From: Paramecium tetraurelia
Taxonomy: Eukaryota > Ciliophora > Oligohymenophorea > Peniculida > Parameciidae
DNA length: 64,000 nucleotides
Direction of reading: 5' to 3'
Assembly: GCF_000165425.1 (NCBI RefSeq)
Contig: NW_001799006.1
Location: 177,710-241,709 of the forward strand
This document shows positions 47,872-59,640 of this stretch, in pieces (position 1 is the stretch's first letter; the number at the start of each line of letters is the position of its first letter). Below the pieces are notes generated by a model, which ran no database searches, was not told the origin of the DNA, and saw only the letters and a program-made list of their open reading frames with translations. The position numbers and the translations under genes are program-made.

Positions 47872-48952
47872 ATGCTGAACAATCCAAACTCAGAAAATAA
47901 AAAGAGAATCCCTTGGTCAAATCGAGTACAAGTATTTTCTATTAAAGGAGGATTCCCTCTTGTAATCTTTTGTTGACATGTATGCAAGTAAAAAATAAGG
48001 TTGGAAATAAATCTCTGAATTGCTTATATAATAAGGCTATGAAAGGAATCCTAAAGATTGTAGAGAAAGATATTAAAATTATCTAGACTCAAAATTCAAT
48101 AAAACAAAATTAACAGAGCAAGAGGTCGATATTCTTTTTGAACTCATTATGAAATATGGGAATAAATGGGTATTAATTCCTTATTAATAGACCTCAATTG
48201 CTGAAAAGCTCAATCATAGAACTGATTAAGATGTCAAGAATTAATTTTATGCTATTGTTAAAAAGGTGTTTAGAAGATTATTGAAAGCAACTTTACCAAA
48301 AGATCAAAGAAATAAATGTTTAATCATTATTAATATTAGGTTCAAAAATAACAGCCTCTTTACGTCCTGCCCTTATTTCTCATATATTTTCTAATAATAA
48401 AGAAAATTCTCCTAAATAATTCAATATTTCTAAATAAATGAAAGACCTTTTCAAAAATTTAATACTTGATAATAAATCAATTTAGTTGGGAGATGAATTA
48501 GATGAAAAAGAGAAAAAAAGAGTACGAACAGTATCAGATTATTTGGGGAAGTAGAAGTAATTGTGTTGTTTAATTTAAGTTAAAAATATCTCGATAATAA
48601 AAATTTAGGAAACATAAATTAGAGAAAAATCATTAAGCCAAAACATAATAAAAAACTTAAGCTCTACAGCAATCAGAATCATCAAAACAACATACTATAA
48701 CGAATTTTAAATAATCAACATATTTTTGATAATAATTTCTAGACCTTTTTTCCAGATTAAAATGTTGTAAATGAAGAAAAATAGTTTACATAGACATAAG
48801 ATTAATATAATTTACCACAATTATTTATCAGCTCCAGACCCCCATTTTATCTGCTTTCGTGCTATAAATAGAAATAAAATAATTTAAATTTATCATTAAA
48901 TTATTCTCCATTATATGAACCATACTAGGACACAAGCAACTTAAATATCTGA
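47872..48952 (+). CDS. Myb-like DNA-binding protein, copy 2
   Basis: 335 aa with introns at 47926-47947 (22 nt), 48318-48339 (22 nt) and 48551-48579 (29 nt), at the same three codon positions as copy 1 (5669-6951). Repeat 1: W..REDSLLQSFVDMY...QGWKQISELL...DCREREYQNYLD-like (exact: CRERYQNYLD); repeat 2: VDILFELIMKYGNKWVLI...KLNHRTDQDVKNQFYAIVKK. Shared LFRR/KVFRRLLKAT follows. After the third intron it becomes Asn/Gln/Tyr-rich and ends ...PYQDTSNLNI. The pair differ in the C-terminal ~100 residues, so DNA recognition may be conserved while regulation has diverged. Confidence 0.8.
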
Positions 48953-50015
48953 TGGATTGAATAAAATATTTTTGAAAAAATATTCAATTTATTTTATTAA
49001 CTCCTATTTGTTAATTAATTTCTTGATTTATGTCATTTTTGCATGTAGATATGAAGATCAATATAACTATAAAATAACACAGAAATTCATAGATTTTGAA
49101 TATGAATATTCAATAATTCATTTAAAAGAGAAGAGACTAAATACATGATTTAGGAAGTAGACTCAAATGCTAAATAATTTTGTTTATGTAAGGTCTAATT
49201 ATTATTGTAACAAATTATATATTTTTAAAAAACATGATCTATTTAGTGATTCAAAAAGTAGTTAAATTTAATTAATTAAAATAATCATATATTTCTGTTT
49301 GATTCATGCAAATTTACTAATAATAAACATTTTATCATTTTATATGGATATAATACAAATTTCAATAGTAAACCTTGATTTTAATTTTGTTTAGTAAATA
49401 TGATTATTATTCTCTAATAACGATAACTAATCATATTTTATTTCCATTTTTTATGATTAGGATAATCATTGATTTTTTTTTATTTTTTAGACATCATTTA
49501 AATAAATGATACTAAATGATTTGAAATGGAAAATTTTTCTTCTTCTGAATTTTTAATTTAACTACCTTATTTAAGACTCTGAAACAAAAAAGCACATAAA
49601 TCATAATAAAATTGAGATAATTAAAATTCAATTTATCCATCTTTCTTTTGATGTTGAATTCTACATTAGATTTGATAAACTACAATAAAATTAGGTTTGG
49701 ATCAAAGAGAATAATATATAAAATGGAAATTAATAAATTTTACATAAAAATAACAATTTATTTTGTTATTCTGATAACACTAAGTTTAATTTTGTATTTA
49801 ACTGTTTTTTTTAAATAAACCACAGCTTAAAAATATTTTAATTTTTATTATTTTTACTTTTATTTAATTAATACTTATAAGTATTATTAAAGTACTCAAA
49901 CACATAATTAATATTTTGATTTGCGTTTCTTTTTTATCATATTTTTATATAAAAAATTGTATAAATATTAGAATTTAATTAGAATTTTAAATACTATTAA
50001 TAAACTATTCACCTT
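48953..50015. other. Gene-poor AT-rich region
   Basis: About 1 kb of AT-rich sequence with poly-T/A runs. A short standard-code ORF near 48957-49148 is directly after the Myb stop and looks like chance; nothing else is supportable. Confidence 0.4.
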
Positions 50016-50372
50016 ATGATTCCTAGAGTGGATAGTACGATTCATCAAAAATCTTCATTAAAATAATTACAAAGTGATTAGTTTGCAGTTTAAGTTGAAA
50101 GAGCAACAAAAATATGGATATATAAGGAATAAATAGAGAATGAAATGATAATCTATAAAATGCAAAGGTTTCTCAAACTAATAAAAATCACTACGGTGAT
50201 AGATCAAATGGAGATTGATCTCAAATTACTGCACTTATTTTGCAATACACAGACATAAATTTTATAAACCTCTAGAAGTATTTACTCGAGATACAAAAAT
50301 TAACTGCAATTGCAATTATTTATAATTTTGAAATATAGAAACATCTAGAAGAACCTAAATTCACATTAATGA
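50016..50372 (+). CDS. Isolated hypothetical ORF, 118 aa
   Basis: A TGA-free frame beginning MIPRVDSTIHQKSSLKQLQS and continuing through VERATKIWIYKEQIENEMII and IDQMEIDLKLLHLFCNTQTQ. It is helical and protein-like. Directly downstream another frame reads EEPKFTLMILQPKYISNLFQ, so this may be the first exon of a gene with introns that I could not place, or a decaying gene. No family recognised. Confidence 0.35.
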
Positions 50373-51871
50373 TACTATAACCAAAATATATTTCCAATTT
50401 ATTCTAGATATTAATTGCATTTATGAATTAAGTTTTGGCGATGAGATTTGTCTGAAATGTATAACTTATTACACAAGATTCTATATCCTTTTACTCTTGA
50501 AATTAATTTTAAAATTCGAACTCCTGTGACTGTGGACTCTTTAAATTGGTATTTTAGTTTAAGTGATTGATAAATTGGCGATTGATGACTTAAATTTAAA
50601 TTGGATTACATTGAAACTTACAAAAATGAATTGTTATTTGATTTAATTTAAAAATTTGAGTTAATAAAACAAGACATCATTGTTGAAGCTTTGAGTTATG
50701 ATTGCGCTCATACACACAGTTGAATTTCTCTTAATTTATAGTACTAATAAATTTTAGAGATGCATATCAAAATATACAAATATATAAGACTTAATGAACA
50801 TTGCTTAATGTAAACTATCGAAAGTTACTCATCAAATTATTTAAATCTAGAAGCATGCATTAATATAAACTCAAACCATGTATTTACGATCGTTAAAATA
50901 AGATCAATTCATCAATACATAAATTCTAAGATATACTAATAGCAATATACAAATCTTAAAATAATATCCTCAGAATTTAATAAACTTCAAGAAAATATTA
51001 AATAATCTAATCAACAAAACAAATACTCAAGAAATGAATAAATTTTTGAACATTAAAAAGTCGCAATAGTTCTATGTGCTATTTAGAATAATATAAAATA
51101 TTATCGTTGGCGTGTTTTCTATTCAAATTTTATCTAATTCTGTTATTTTTCATCCAATTTAATTTCTTTTACTTCTATGTTAAATGAAAATGATAAATTC
51201 ATTTATATTTTAATAATTTCTTAAATCTAATAAATTTCCCAACACATTTCCATTTAATCTTAATTCTCTATTTTATCAGTGTCTATAATATTCTTATTCT
51301 CTCAAAGTTATTTTAATATATTCTCTTTTCCTCATATAATTTTTCTGATAATAAAATTAGTATTTCAACAAATTATTCTAAACATTTAAACTATTTATAT
51401 TCTTACAAAATGGCTTTTTATTTATTCTTATTTTTTATTCTACTTGACATATTTTTCTTTAATAATGTATTTGTATCTGACGTTGATCTTTCTATGCTTT
51501 TAAAAATTTACAAAACAATATATATATGTCCTCTATCACATTCTTGATTGAAATTTTTATTAAGTTTGATTCGTCAGTTTAAAAATTATATATAATTTAT
51601 ATTTTCTTCTTGGAATTAGGTAGAAATTTATTATTTATTGACGAAAAATTTATATCCAATTCCATTCTTATAATGTTTTTTCAAAAACCAGTTAGGATGC
51701 ATTAAAATTAAAATAAATAGCACGAAAAATGCATAAAAATATACCTATATCTATTTCATATTTGGAATGTCAAAAAATAATTGCAGCAGATTTAAGATAG
51801 CATATAGATGAGTGATTATTTATTATAAGATTACCTATTTACTATCGAAGCATAACATTTAACTTGGTTGA
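50373..51871. other. Gene-poor region, possible remnants
   Basis: After the short EEPKF... piece at ~50350-50455 the frames close quickly. AT-rich, many TGA codons on both strands, no recognisable gene. Confidence 0.35.
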
Positions 51872-52315
51872 ATGAATGTGTTTGAATTACTAAAATCCTA
51901 AGAATCTTTGTTCTTTAAAAATATATATAATGATTCTTTTTAAACATTTAGATTGCAAACTGACAATTAGTCCCTTTAGAGGTTTTTAAAGGACATGGAT
52001 ACACATAAAGTTATACATCTAAGTTCAACTTTAAAGCCACTACAAAGGAGAATAAAAAAGCAATTCCTGTATAGATTTTCATTTTTTATCACATATCGGA
52101 GTATAGAGAACCAATACATATTGATCAATCAGGAATTGGGAATGAACATTACAATTTAAAAATGTGGTGAAAAAAATATTTACATCGAAAAATTGACAAA
52201 GCTTAAATTAAACAAAGAATTTATATTATTGGTGCAGGAAGTTAGGAGAGAATTGATACTCACTTGGCTAAATAATATTATAGAACAAACCTTAACTATA
52301 TTTTAAGCTTTGTGA
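51872..52315 (+). CDS. Isolated hypothetical ORF, 147 aa
   Basis: A single frame starting MNVFELLKSQESLFFKNIYN. It holds Lys/Leu-rich helices (RFLKDMDTHKVIHLSSTLKP; LQRRIKKQFLYRFSFFITYR; ILLVQEVRRELILTWLNNII) and reads more like protein than chance, since a 148-codon TGA-free run in DNA this AT-rich is modestly unlikely. No family recognised and no clear introns. It could be a complete small gene or a relic in an otherwise empty 4-kb stretch. Confidence 0.4.
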
Positions 52316-53172
52316 TTCCGTATATCCAAAAATATTAAAATGTTTAGAAATATCAGAATTATGATTTATAAAAATACAAATTTGATCTAAATAATAATTT
52401 TTATTTTGAGCCAAATTATTAAGTAAATAAAGTATTATAATTGCTTCCAATTTAATTAATTCATTTTAATCATGATCATTTTCATTGAACACACAATCCT
52501 CTAAAATTATTTATACTTCTAATTTTTTCTCGATTCAATTAATTTAAATTAGAAATAATTAGAATAATGACTAAAAAAGTATGCTCAATGTATGTAAAAA
52601 CTTGAATGATAATTTATGTGTTAATTTTCATAAAAATCACATCATAAAATAGAAATATCATGTTTACATATTTATTAAGGAAAATAAAATGACTATCACA
52701 TATAACATCATAAAAATAAAGACTATTTCCTTCATTTGGCTGTTTTTTTTTAAATTTTTCAAGTATAGATATCATTTAATGACATTGTGTTAACATTTAT
52801 ACTAAGGAAAAACTTTTTATAAATACCAATATTCTATATAATACCCAAATATATATAATATTCCTTCATTTAAAAAAATGTACCATATGTATTCTAAAAA
52901 TTATATTTTTATAATTAAAAACAATCCAATTTTCCCTAGTTTCTATCTCATCATATATGAAATGTTATTAATAAGAGTCCAATTGAAACCACATGATCTG
53001 AAGAGGAATTCTTTTTAATTCATCTACTGAGTAGTTTATTTTTGGATTTAAACCATTTCAAATAGTAAAATGTAAATAATATTATTGAAATGATTAATAA
53101 TAGAATTTGAAAAGTCATTTTGAAAAATAATAAAGAGGGGAAAATAATTTAATTCGAAATTCTATCAGACGT
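52316..53172. other. Gene-poor AT-rich region
   Basis: About 850 bp upstream of the ULK-like kinase; must include its promoter. No coding frame that I can support. Confidence 0.4.
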
Positions 53173-54860
53173 ATGACTAACATCTAAGTTGTCTCATAGT
53201 ATAGAATTTATAAGGATAGCCTTATTGGTGAAGGTCAATATGGGAAGATTTATGCATGCGAAGATACATAAAACCTTAATTTAAAATTATGCGCAAAAGT
53301 AATTAATATTTAGATTAGATTATCGAAGGTTAAGTAGAAGACCCTAAGACTGGTAGAGAAATGGAACTTATGTAGATGATTATGGAACAGGGAAGGAATA
53401 ATAAACACATTGTAGGAGTCCATCATGTAGATATGAATAAATAAAGAATTATTTTAATATTGGAAAGATGTGAATGTGATTTGCAAACGCAGTTCAAGGA
53501 AAGGAGGAAAAACAATAAATATTACACTCCTGTGGAAGCTATTAATATTTTGAAATAAATTATCAAAGGTTATAAACTACTCTATGATAACAAAGTGATA
53601 CACAGAGATATTAAACCTTAAAACATTTTATATTTGGATGGTGTATATAAAGTAGATATAGTTATTAAAAAAGATTGCTGATTTTGGATTAGCCAGAGTT
53701 TATCAAACAAATGATGAGCTTACTAAAGCTGGAACACCAAAATATGCCTCACCTCAATTATTTGATTAGGGTTCCAATTTTACAAATTCTGCAGACATCT
53801 ATTCGGTAAATTGAAATAATATTATAAGCTTGGAATCGTTTGCTATGAACTTATATTTGGAGGCCTGCCATACTAAGTAGGCAGTTTACCTTAATTGATA
53901 ATGAAGCTAAAATAATTAGAATCAGACCCAATAAAAATTAATCTCTCTGCTGCTGGAGTAAGTACAATTTTATTTTATAGATGACTTAAGAAATAGCTAA
54001 TTTGATAGAGAATATGTTAAAGTATGATGAAAATAAAAGAATCACTTGGAATAATTTATTTTCTCACCCTTTATTAAAAGACTAACCATCCTCTTAAGTC
54101 ACTCAAATCACTAAAACTTCTCCAACGCCTCAGATGATTCAAATCCCTTAATTCTAAATCAAGCCTCCATAGTTTGTGTAAAGTGCTAATCCACAAAAAA
54201 TAGATAAACTTCCATAGTCTCCCTCTCTACCCTGCTTCTAATCAACCCTAGAAATATCAGATCAACTTTATTAAATAGCTACCTTTATGCATTTTGTTTT
54301 AGATTCTCTAGATAAGCATTTGTATATTCATATTTCATTTTAGGAATCAATAAAGATAAATACATGCCGATGTAATCAAAATAAAGTAACAATTATACTA
54401 CCTTTCATCTTGCTTTTATTAGCATAGCAAAGCAATAAAACATAAATCCTAACATAAATCTAACACCAATCATTCTTTAGCAGATGTTGAAAGAGCAATA
54501 ATATAGCTTGAGACAGCTAAATAATTACTTGTAGATTAAACAATCAACTATGGTTTATCGAAAGATTTTCCATTTAGAGAAACTTTGGCTGATTTTACAG
54601 GCTATTTCGTATAATTGAGCAATTTATTAGCAATCTAATTCCTATTTCCATACACGAATAAATTTAGTTACTATTTAGAATATTTGCAGTAAATTATAAA
54701 GATTTATTTATAAAGGTTACTCTTTTGTTTGACAAAATTAAAAGAATTAAAAGAAGGAAAAGATACAACAATAATTCATAAATATATTGTTGATATTTAG
54801 ATCTAATTACAAAATGAAATTGTTATTAAACAAACCTTGAATTCTAAAATTAATAATTGA
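53173..54860 (+). CDS. ULK/Atg1-like protein kinase
   Basis: 525 aa with five introns (20, 22, 23, 23 and 22 nt), closing to 526 codons. Kinase domain: YKDSLIGEGQYGKIYACED, LCAK (the ATP-binding Lys), an insert with DPKTGREMELM, HIVGVHHVDM, ILERCECDLQTQF, LLYDNKVIHRDIKPQNILYL (HRD intact), IADFGLARV (DFG intact), AGTPKYASPQLF (APE changed to SPQ), ADIYSLGIVCYELIFGGLPY and a typical KRITWNNLFSHPLL end. The GxPKYASPQ form and short spacing resemble the Unc-51/ULK/Atg1-type kinases that are abundant in Paramecium; autophagy is the family role, but here it is only inferred. The C-terminal ~230 residues are helical with no named domain. It should be active. Confidence 0.85.
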
Positions 54861-57779
54861 TATGATTAATTACAAAATGTTGTTACACTATTTAACAATT
54901 TCTTCTTAATATTTAATGTTAAATATGGAGATTGTTGCCTCCTTTTTATCATAATAAATCATCGTTATATTATCATAATCAAATCAAAATCTTATATATT
55001 ATGACATTTTAGGAAATTAAATAACATATTAATTTTAAACGAGTTATTGTTATAATAAGATTGAGAATGAGATAGACTATGATATCAACTTTTTATTCCT
55101 ATTTTTTAATTACTCTGATGTGTAAAAACAGGAATATCAAATGTAATATTAGAATATAAATAAATGGTATTAATAAGAAATTTAATTCATACTTTGCTAT
55201 AATAAAAGAAAAATAAATTGAACATGGAAAAAGTGTGAATTATGAAACTAAATCAATATTATTTTAGGAGCAATTCATTCATCTATGCTAAGAAATTGAG
55301 CCACTCTTTCAATAACAGGTATCTTTTGTAAATTGAAAAATCTTAAAAATTACCTATATATAGTAAATTGTCTTAATAAACTTATCCAAAAAATAATTTG
55401 ATACCATCCAAGATTCAATTTATATATATACTTTAAGAGCGAAAATTAGGATATTGAAAATAAAGTTTAACTTGAAATTTCAATACATATTAAACATCTT
55501 TCTAGTTAAAAATTTATGAATAAATTATTGTCTATTAATATGATTTATATTTTCTACTATTTATTAATCATAAGATACTAATTTTATACATTTCAATAAA
55601 TTTATGGTATCGATTTTTATCAAAAGGTTATAGTAAATAATGAATTTAGAGGATTGATAAATTGTATCATCGGATTCCAGTTATAAAACAAGTATTTTAT
55701 TTTATGAACAAAGCACAAACAATTCTTAAGTATAGTAAAATGTCTCTTAAAAATCCTTGATTTGACTATTCAAAAATTTAGAAATAACTTTAGCAAAAGT
55801 TTTATTTAAAAAAAGTGACAAATTGAAATATTTACTTTATATAAAACAGGTTTCTACACTCAATTTACTTTGCGATTGATCGTAATTAAATATTGGTTCA
55901 TATGGTTCCTCTATTTTAATTCATTCCTTTTTTGAATTTGATATCTAGAAAAAAAATATATCAACACTGAAAGAACATATTAGGTTAATTACATTTTATT
56001 TGAGAGTTAAAATAATAAAAACCTTCTAATATTAGATCATATGACAAGAATATTATATCATAAATTCCTGTTGGACTTGTACATAAATAATAAGCGAACC
56101 CTTAGATAAATAAATTCAGTAGATTATCTCTAAACAAGATGGTAAATAAATGATTAAATGTGGTAGAGACAAATAAATCTATAAAAGGAAAATCTGCTGA
56201 TGAATTTTGTTTGTGAAAGAGATTAATTTGATCTATCTTTTTTTATATCAGATGATTTTGCCTTCCAAATTTTGATGGAACTCATATATTTCTAGCCGCA
56301 TTATTTATTCCTATCCGCATAGAATCTTGCAATAGACTTTCGCAAAATCAAAAGAACTTGCAGTTTCTAAAATTGAGTTGACCTGTTAGTATTGTAATGA
56401 ATGGGATGATAACAGGAAATTTAATACTTTAAACTTCAACTGAAAAATGTAAAGTGGGAATATTATTTAATAGAAGTATTTAATTACCTTCATAAATTAG
56501 TAATGACAATTTCTTTTTCTCTTGGAATATGATTCTATCTATAAGAATTCAAATTTTATCTTATTTTTTTATTCTTAAGCAGCGATTTTTTAGAAGCTTT
56601 GAACAGAAAGAGTGGGTTCATAATGATGAATATGGTAATTCAGGCCTATTTAATTAAAACACACAAAAATATCTATGGTCTCCAAATTGAATTAATTAAT
56701 TTTATTAGCAAGGGTTAATCTGAGAGTTAACGATGGTCTGTAATTTATTGGTATAATTCAATAATCAAAATTTCTAATTAAATAAAATATGTGAGCTAGA
56801 ATTAATCAATACTATATGAAAAAATATTTGAATTTAAATACTAATGCTCAGCTTCGTTTATTATGGCTTTTATCACAATCAAATTTTTCAAATTCTGAAA
56901 TAATTAACTTTAAAAGCAAAAAACCCTAATTCAAGAATAAAAATTGTATTAAATTTTAACGAATATGCAATTAGAAATTTAGAGAAGTTAATGCAGCCTT
57001 GGGTCATTAGATTGAACCTGTAATGAGGTTAAATTGAAAAGATATTACCCTCCTAAAAGTTCAACCTCTATTAACACTACAAAATATTTATTTAAAATAA
57101 TTAAAAATCCATAAATAATGCCGAATCAAATTTTAAGATATTAGAATAGGGCAATTGTTTGAATTAGCAAAAGAAAAATGCTATCCGAAAGCCATAAAGT
57201 ATTTATGATTAAGTCTCGCACTAGTTTAGATTTCTTTCTATATTCATTTTTATTTGTTGAACTAAAGGTATTTATATAAATATGAAAAAGTCTTATTGGA
57301 GTTGAGAGCTTTATATAAACAAGCAATATGGTAAATATAAGTTAAACTCAAAGTGAATAAAAGTGATAAATATTGAAAAATTTACATGAAATTATTATAT
57401 TATGAATTATATAGTAAATATTAAGTAATCAAATCATTAATATTAAGAAATATTTAAACTTATATTCGAAGATATATTTAGAAATAAACCAAAATTTCAA
57501 TAAGCTTAAAAGTTAGAAATAATTTATGGTTCAATAATAATTCAATTAATGCTAAATTTTCTTAATGAACTGAAATATACGTTTATAGTTTACATTACTA
57601 GAGTTTAAAGATAATGATATATTATAATGATACCATATTGATTTTAATCATATTTCAATTTAGACTATTAATTTTATGTTTAAAAATTGTGAAATTTATA
57701 TTTGAATTATATATTAAATTTAATGTTATTTTGAATTGTAAAAATTTTACTACTTTTTTGTCTCATTTCTTTAGTGTTC
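54861..57779. other. Long gene-poor AT-rich region
   Basis: Nearly 3 kb without a TGA-free frame of convincing length on either strand. No RNA gene or tandem repeat recognised. Far longer than normal Paramecium spacers; it could hold decayed genes, a centromere-like or germline-limited element, or simply non-coding DNA, and the sequence alone does not decide. Confidence 0.35.
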
Positions 57780-59640
57780 ACATAACTTAATTAAGATGCT
57801 CCAAAGGCAATCACTAGTAAGATCTTATAACCTATTTTTTATTAGTTAGTTCTGGAAACTCTGATTAAACATAAGGTCCCCCTACTGGGCAATAACTGCA
57901 ATAAAATACAACAGATATCTATAAGGTTTATGGTATTTAGTTGATTAATAACCATGAAATACATAATAAGGTGGTATGTGGATACTCAGGAGGTCCACAA
58001 AAAGGTGGAAAGGCGAAAAAATGTTCACCACCACAGCGCAATAAGGTCAAATGGGTCCAAATTAAGGATAGATTGGATAAGGTAAAATGGGAATAACCAA
58101 GGATAAATTGGATAAGTTTAAATGAGTCCAAACTAGGTATAAATGGAACAAGGATAATTGGGATAAGATTAAGCACAAATGGATCCAAATTATGGATATA
58201 TGGGATAAGGACAGGGTTAAATGAGTCCTCCAGGCCAAATGGGTCTAAATCAAAGTTAAATTGGATAATAAGGACAAATGGGTCCAAATCAAGGGAAAAT
58301 GGGAAGGGATAAGGTTAAATGGGTTCAAATCAAAGGATAAATTGGATAAGGATAAGGATGAATGAGTCCAAATCAAGGATTAATGGGATAAGGATAAGGT
58401 CAAACTGGTGCAATTCGAGGGTAAATGGGTTAAAACTAGGATGGATGGGATAAGGTTTAGGCCAAGGATATAAACCATAAGGACCGTCTTAATCAAAAGG
58501 ATAATGGACTCAAGATAAATAAGAACAAGAAAAATGCGTTGAGATTACTTGTGCAGATAATTAGATTGTTTTCAAAGATAGATGCGTAGCTTAGACTTGT
58601 GAAAACTTTGATAAAGTTTAAGCTAAATAAGAAGGTGGCTAGAAGAAACCTCCTTTGAAGTTTGATTGAAAAGTTGATTTCTTAGAAAATAAGGATGTTG
58701 TAGTGTAATTAGCATTCCCTGATACCAAAGACTAACCTATAGTAAAACAGGATGGAGTGCCAAAGTATATATTGAGAGATTAATATACGGATATATGTCT
58801 AGTTTTCTAAGTGAAACATTAGATGATTCACAAATTACAAGCAGCTATAATGACAATAAATAATTAAGATTTTGGGAATTCAACATCTTAAATGCAGACA
58901 CTGATTGCAAATTATTTAAAAATGAGCAAGCTGCTAAAATTGTTTATACGTGCTACTATTCAGTCAAGCTAAAAATCTAAGAGAAGAAAATAGCTTAATT
59001 CTTTTTCACTTTTTTTATAGCAGTTGATTTGACTGGTAATGTCATAACAGCCTAAGCAAAATCTGAAGCTTAAGATGATACTCCAGCTTGTGCATCAGAA
59101 GATAATTGTGTATCGAGGGCAGACACTGAAGTAGGATTCTGCAGTGACTAAACCTGCTCTACTCTTATTGATTAACTTTAAGTTTACGCTGGCTAGAACT
59201 TCTATGTTGTTCAGAGAGTCAAATAGACTGGATTTGAATAATGGAAAGTTGGAGATGCTGATATTACCTTTACTGTTGATGGAGTCTATAAAAATTGAAG
59301 CCAACTAAATAGGAATAGTAACCCGATTGAATTATTATACACTGAATAGTAATATTCTTGATAATAATGTTGAATTCTCAGTCAATAGTAAACTCGAAGA
59401 TCCAAAAGCAGCTCGAAGATTTAGGTTTTTAGAAGCATCCACAACTACTGACGGTACTGAAGTCTCTTTGGGCAACGCTGTTGGTACAACGACTTTAGAA
59501 TTCATTAAGAAAGATGCAAATTCTTCATGCCAAAGCACTGAAGAGCAAGAACCTACAACTAACAAGATTGTGGAACTATCGGATAAATGGATTGTGAAAG
59601 CAGTAATGAAAATAAACGGTTTTTTTTAATTTCACCATAA
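57780..59640 (+). pseudogene. Broken gene for a repeat-rich, Cys-containing secreted-type protein
   Basis: A recognisable protein is spread over several frames. It starts near GPPTGQQLQQNTTDIYKVYG, passes into the Gly-Gln-Met-Pro-Asn repeat (58040-58480), then a Cys-containing part (CVEITCADNQIVF, CVAQTCENFDKV), VVVQLAFPDTKDQPIV, then in another frame WEFNILNADTDCKLF, CASEDNCVS, CSDQTCSTLI, QNFYVVQRVKQTGFEQWKV, and again shifted, RLNYYTLNSNILDNNVEFSV, FLEASTTTDGTEVSLGN. Breaks: at least two frame changes inside the repeat, an in-frame TGA at 58667-58669, a frame change near 58820, and one in the A-run at 59287-59296. No short intron fixes these. Introns elsewhere in the window fit perfectly, so this is decay rather than poor sequence, though homopolymer sequencing errors could add breaks. 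Confidence 0.65.
58040..58480 (+). repeat. Degenerate tandem repeat encoding Gly-Gln-Met-Gly-Pro-Asn-Gln
   Basis: About ten to twelve imperfect copies of a unit around 36-45 nt, based on ggtcaaatgggtccaaat then caaggataaattggataa, which reads GQMGPNQGQIGQ in code 6. Units differ by small indels that throw the frame. It sits inside the broken gene at 57780-59640. Confidence 0.75.

Noticed and set aside
57937-58287. Minus-strand 116-aa ORF with DPF repeats
   Set aside because: It is the antisense shadow of the GQM repeat array; periodic DNA keeps the opposite strand open.
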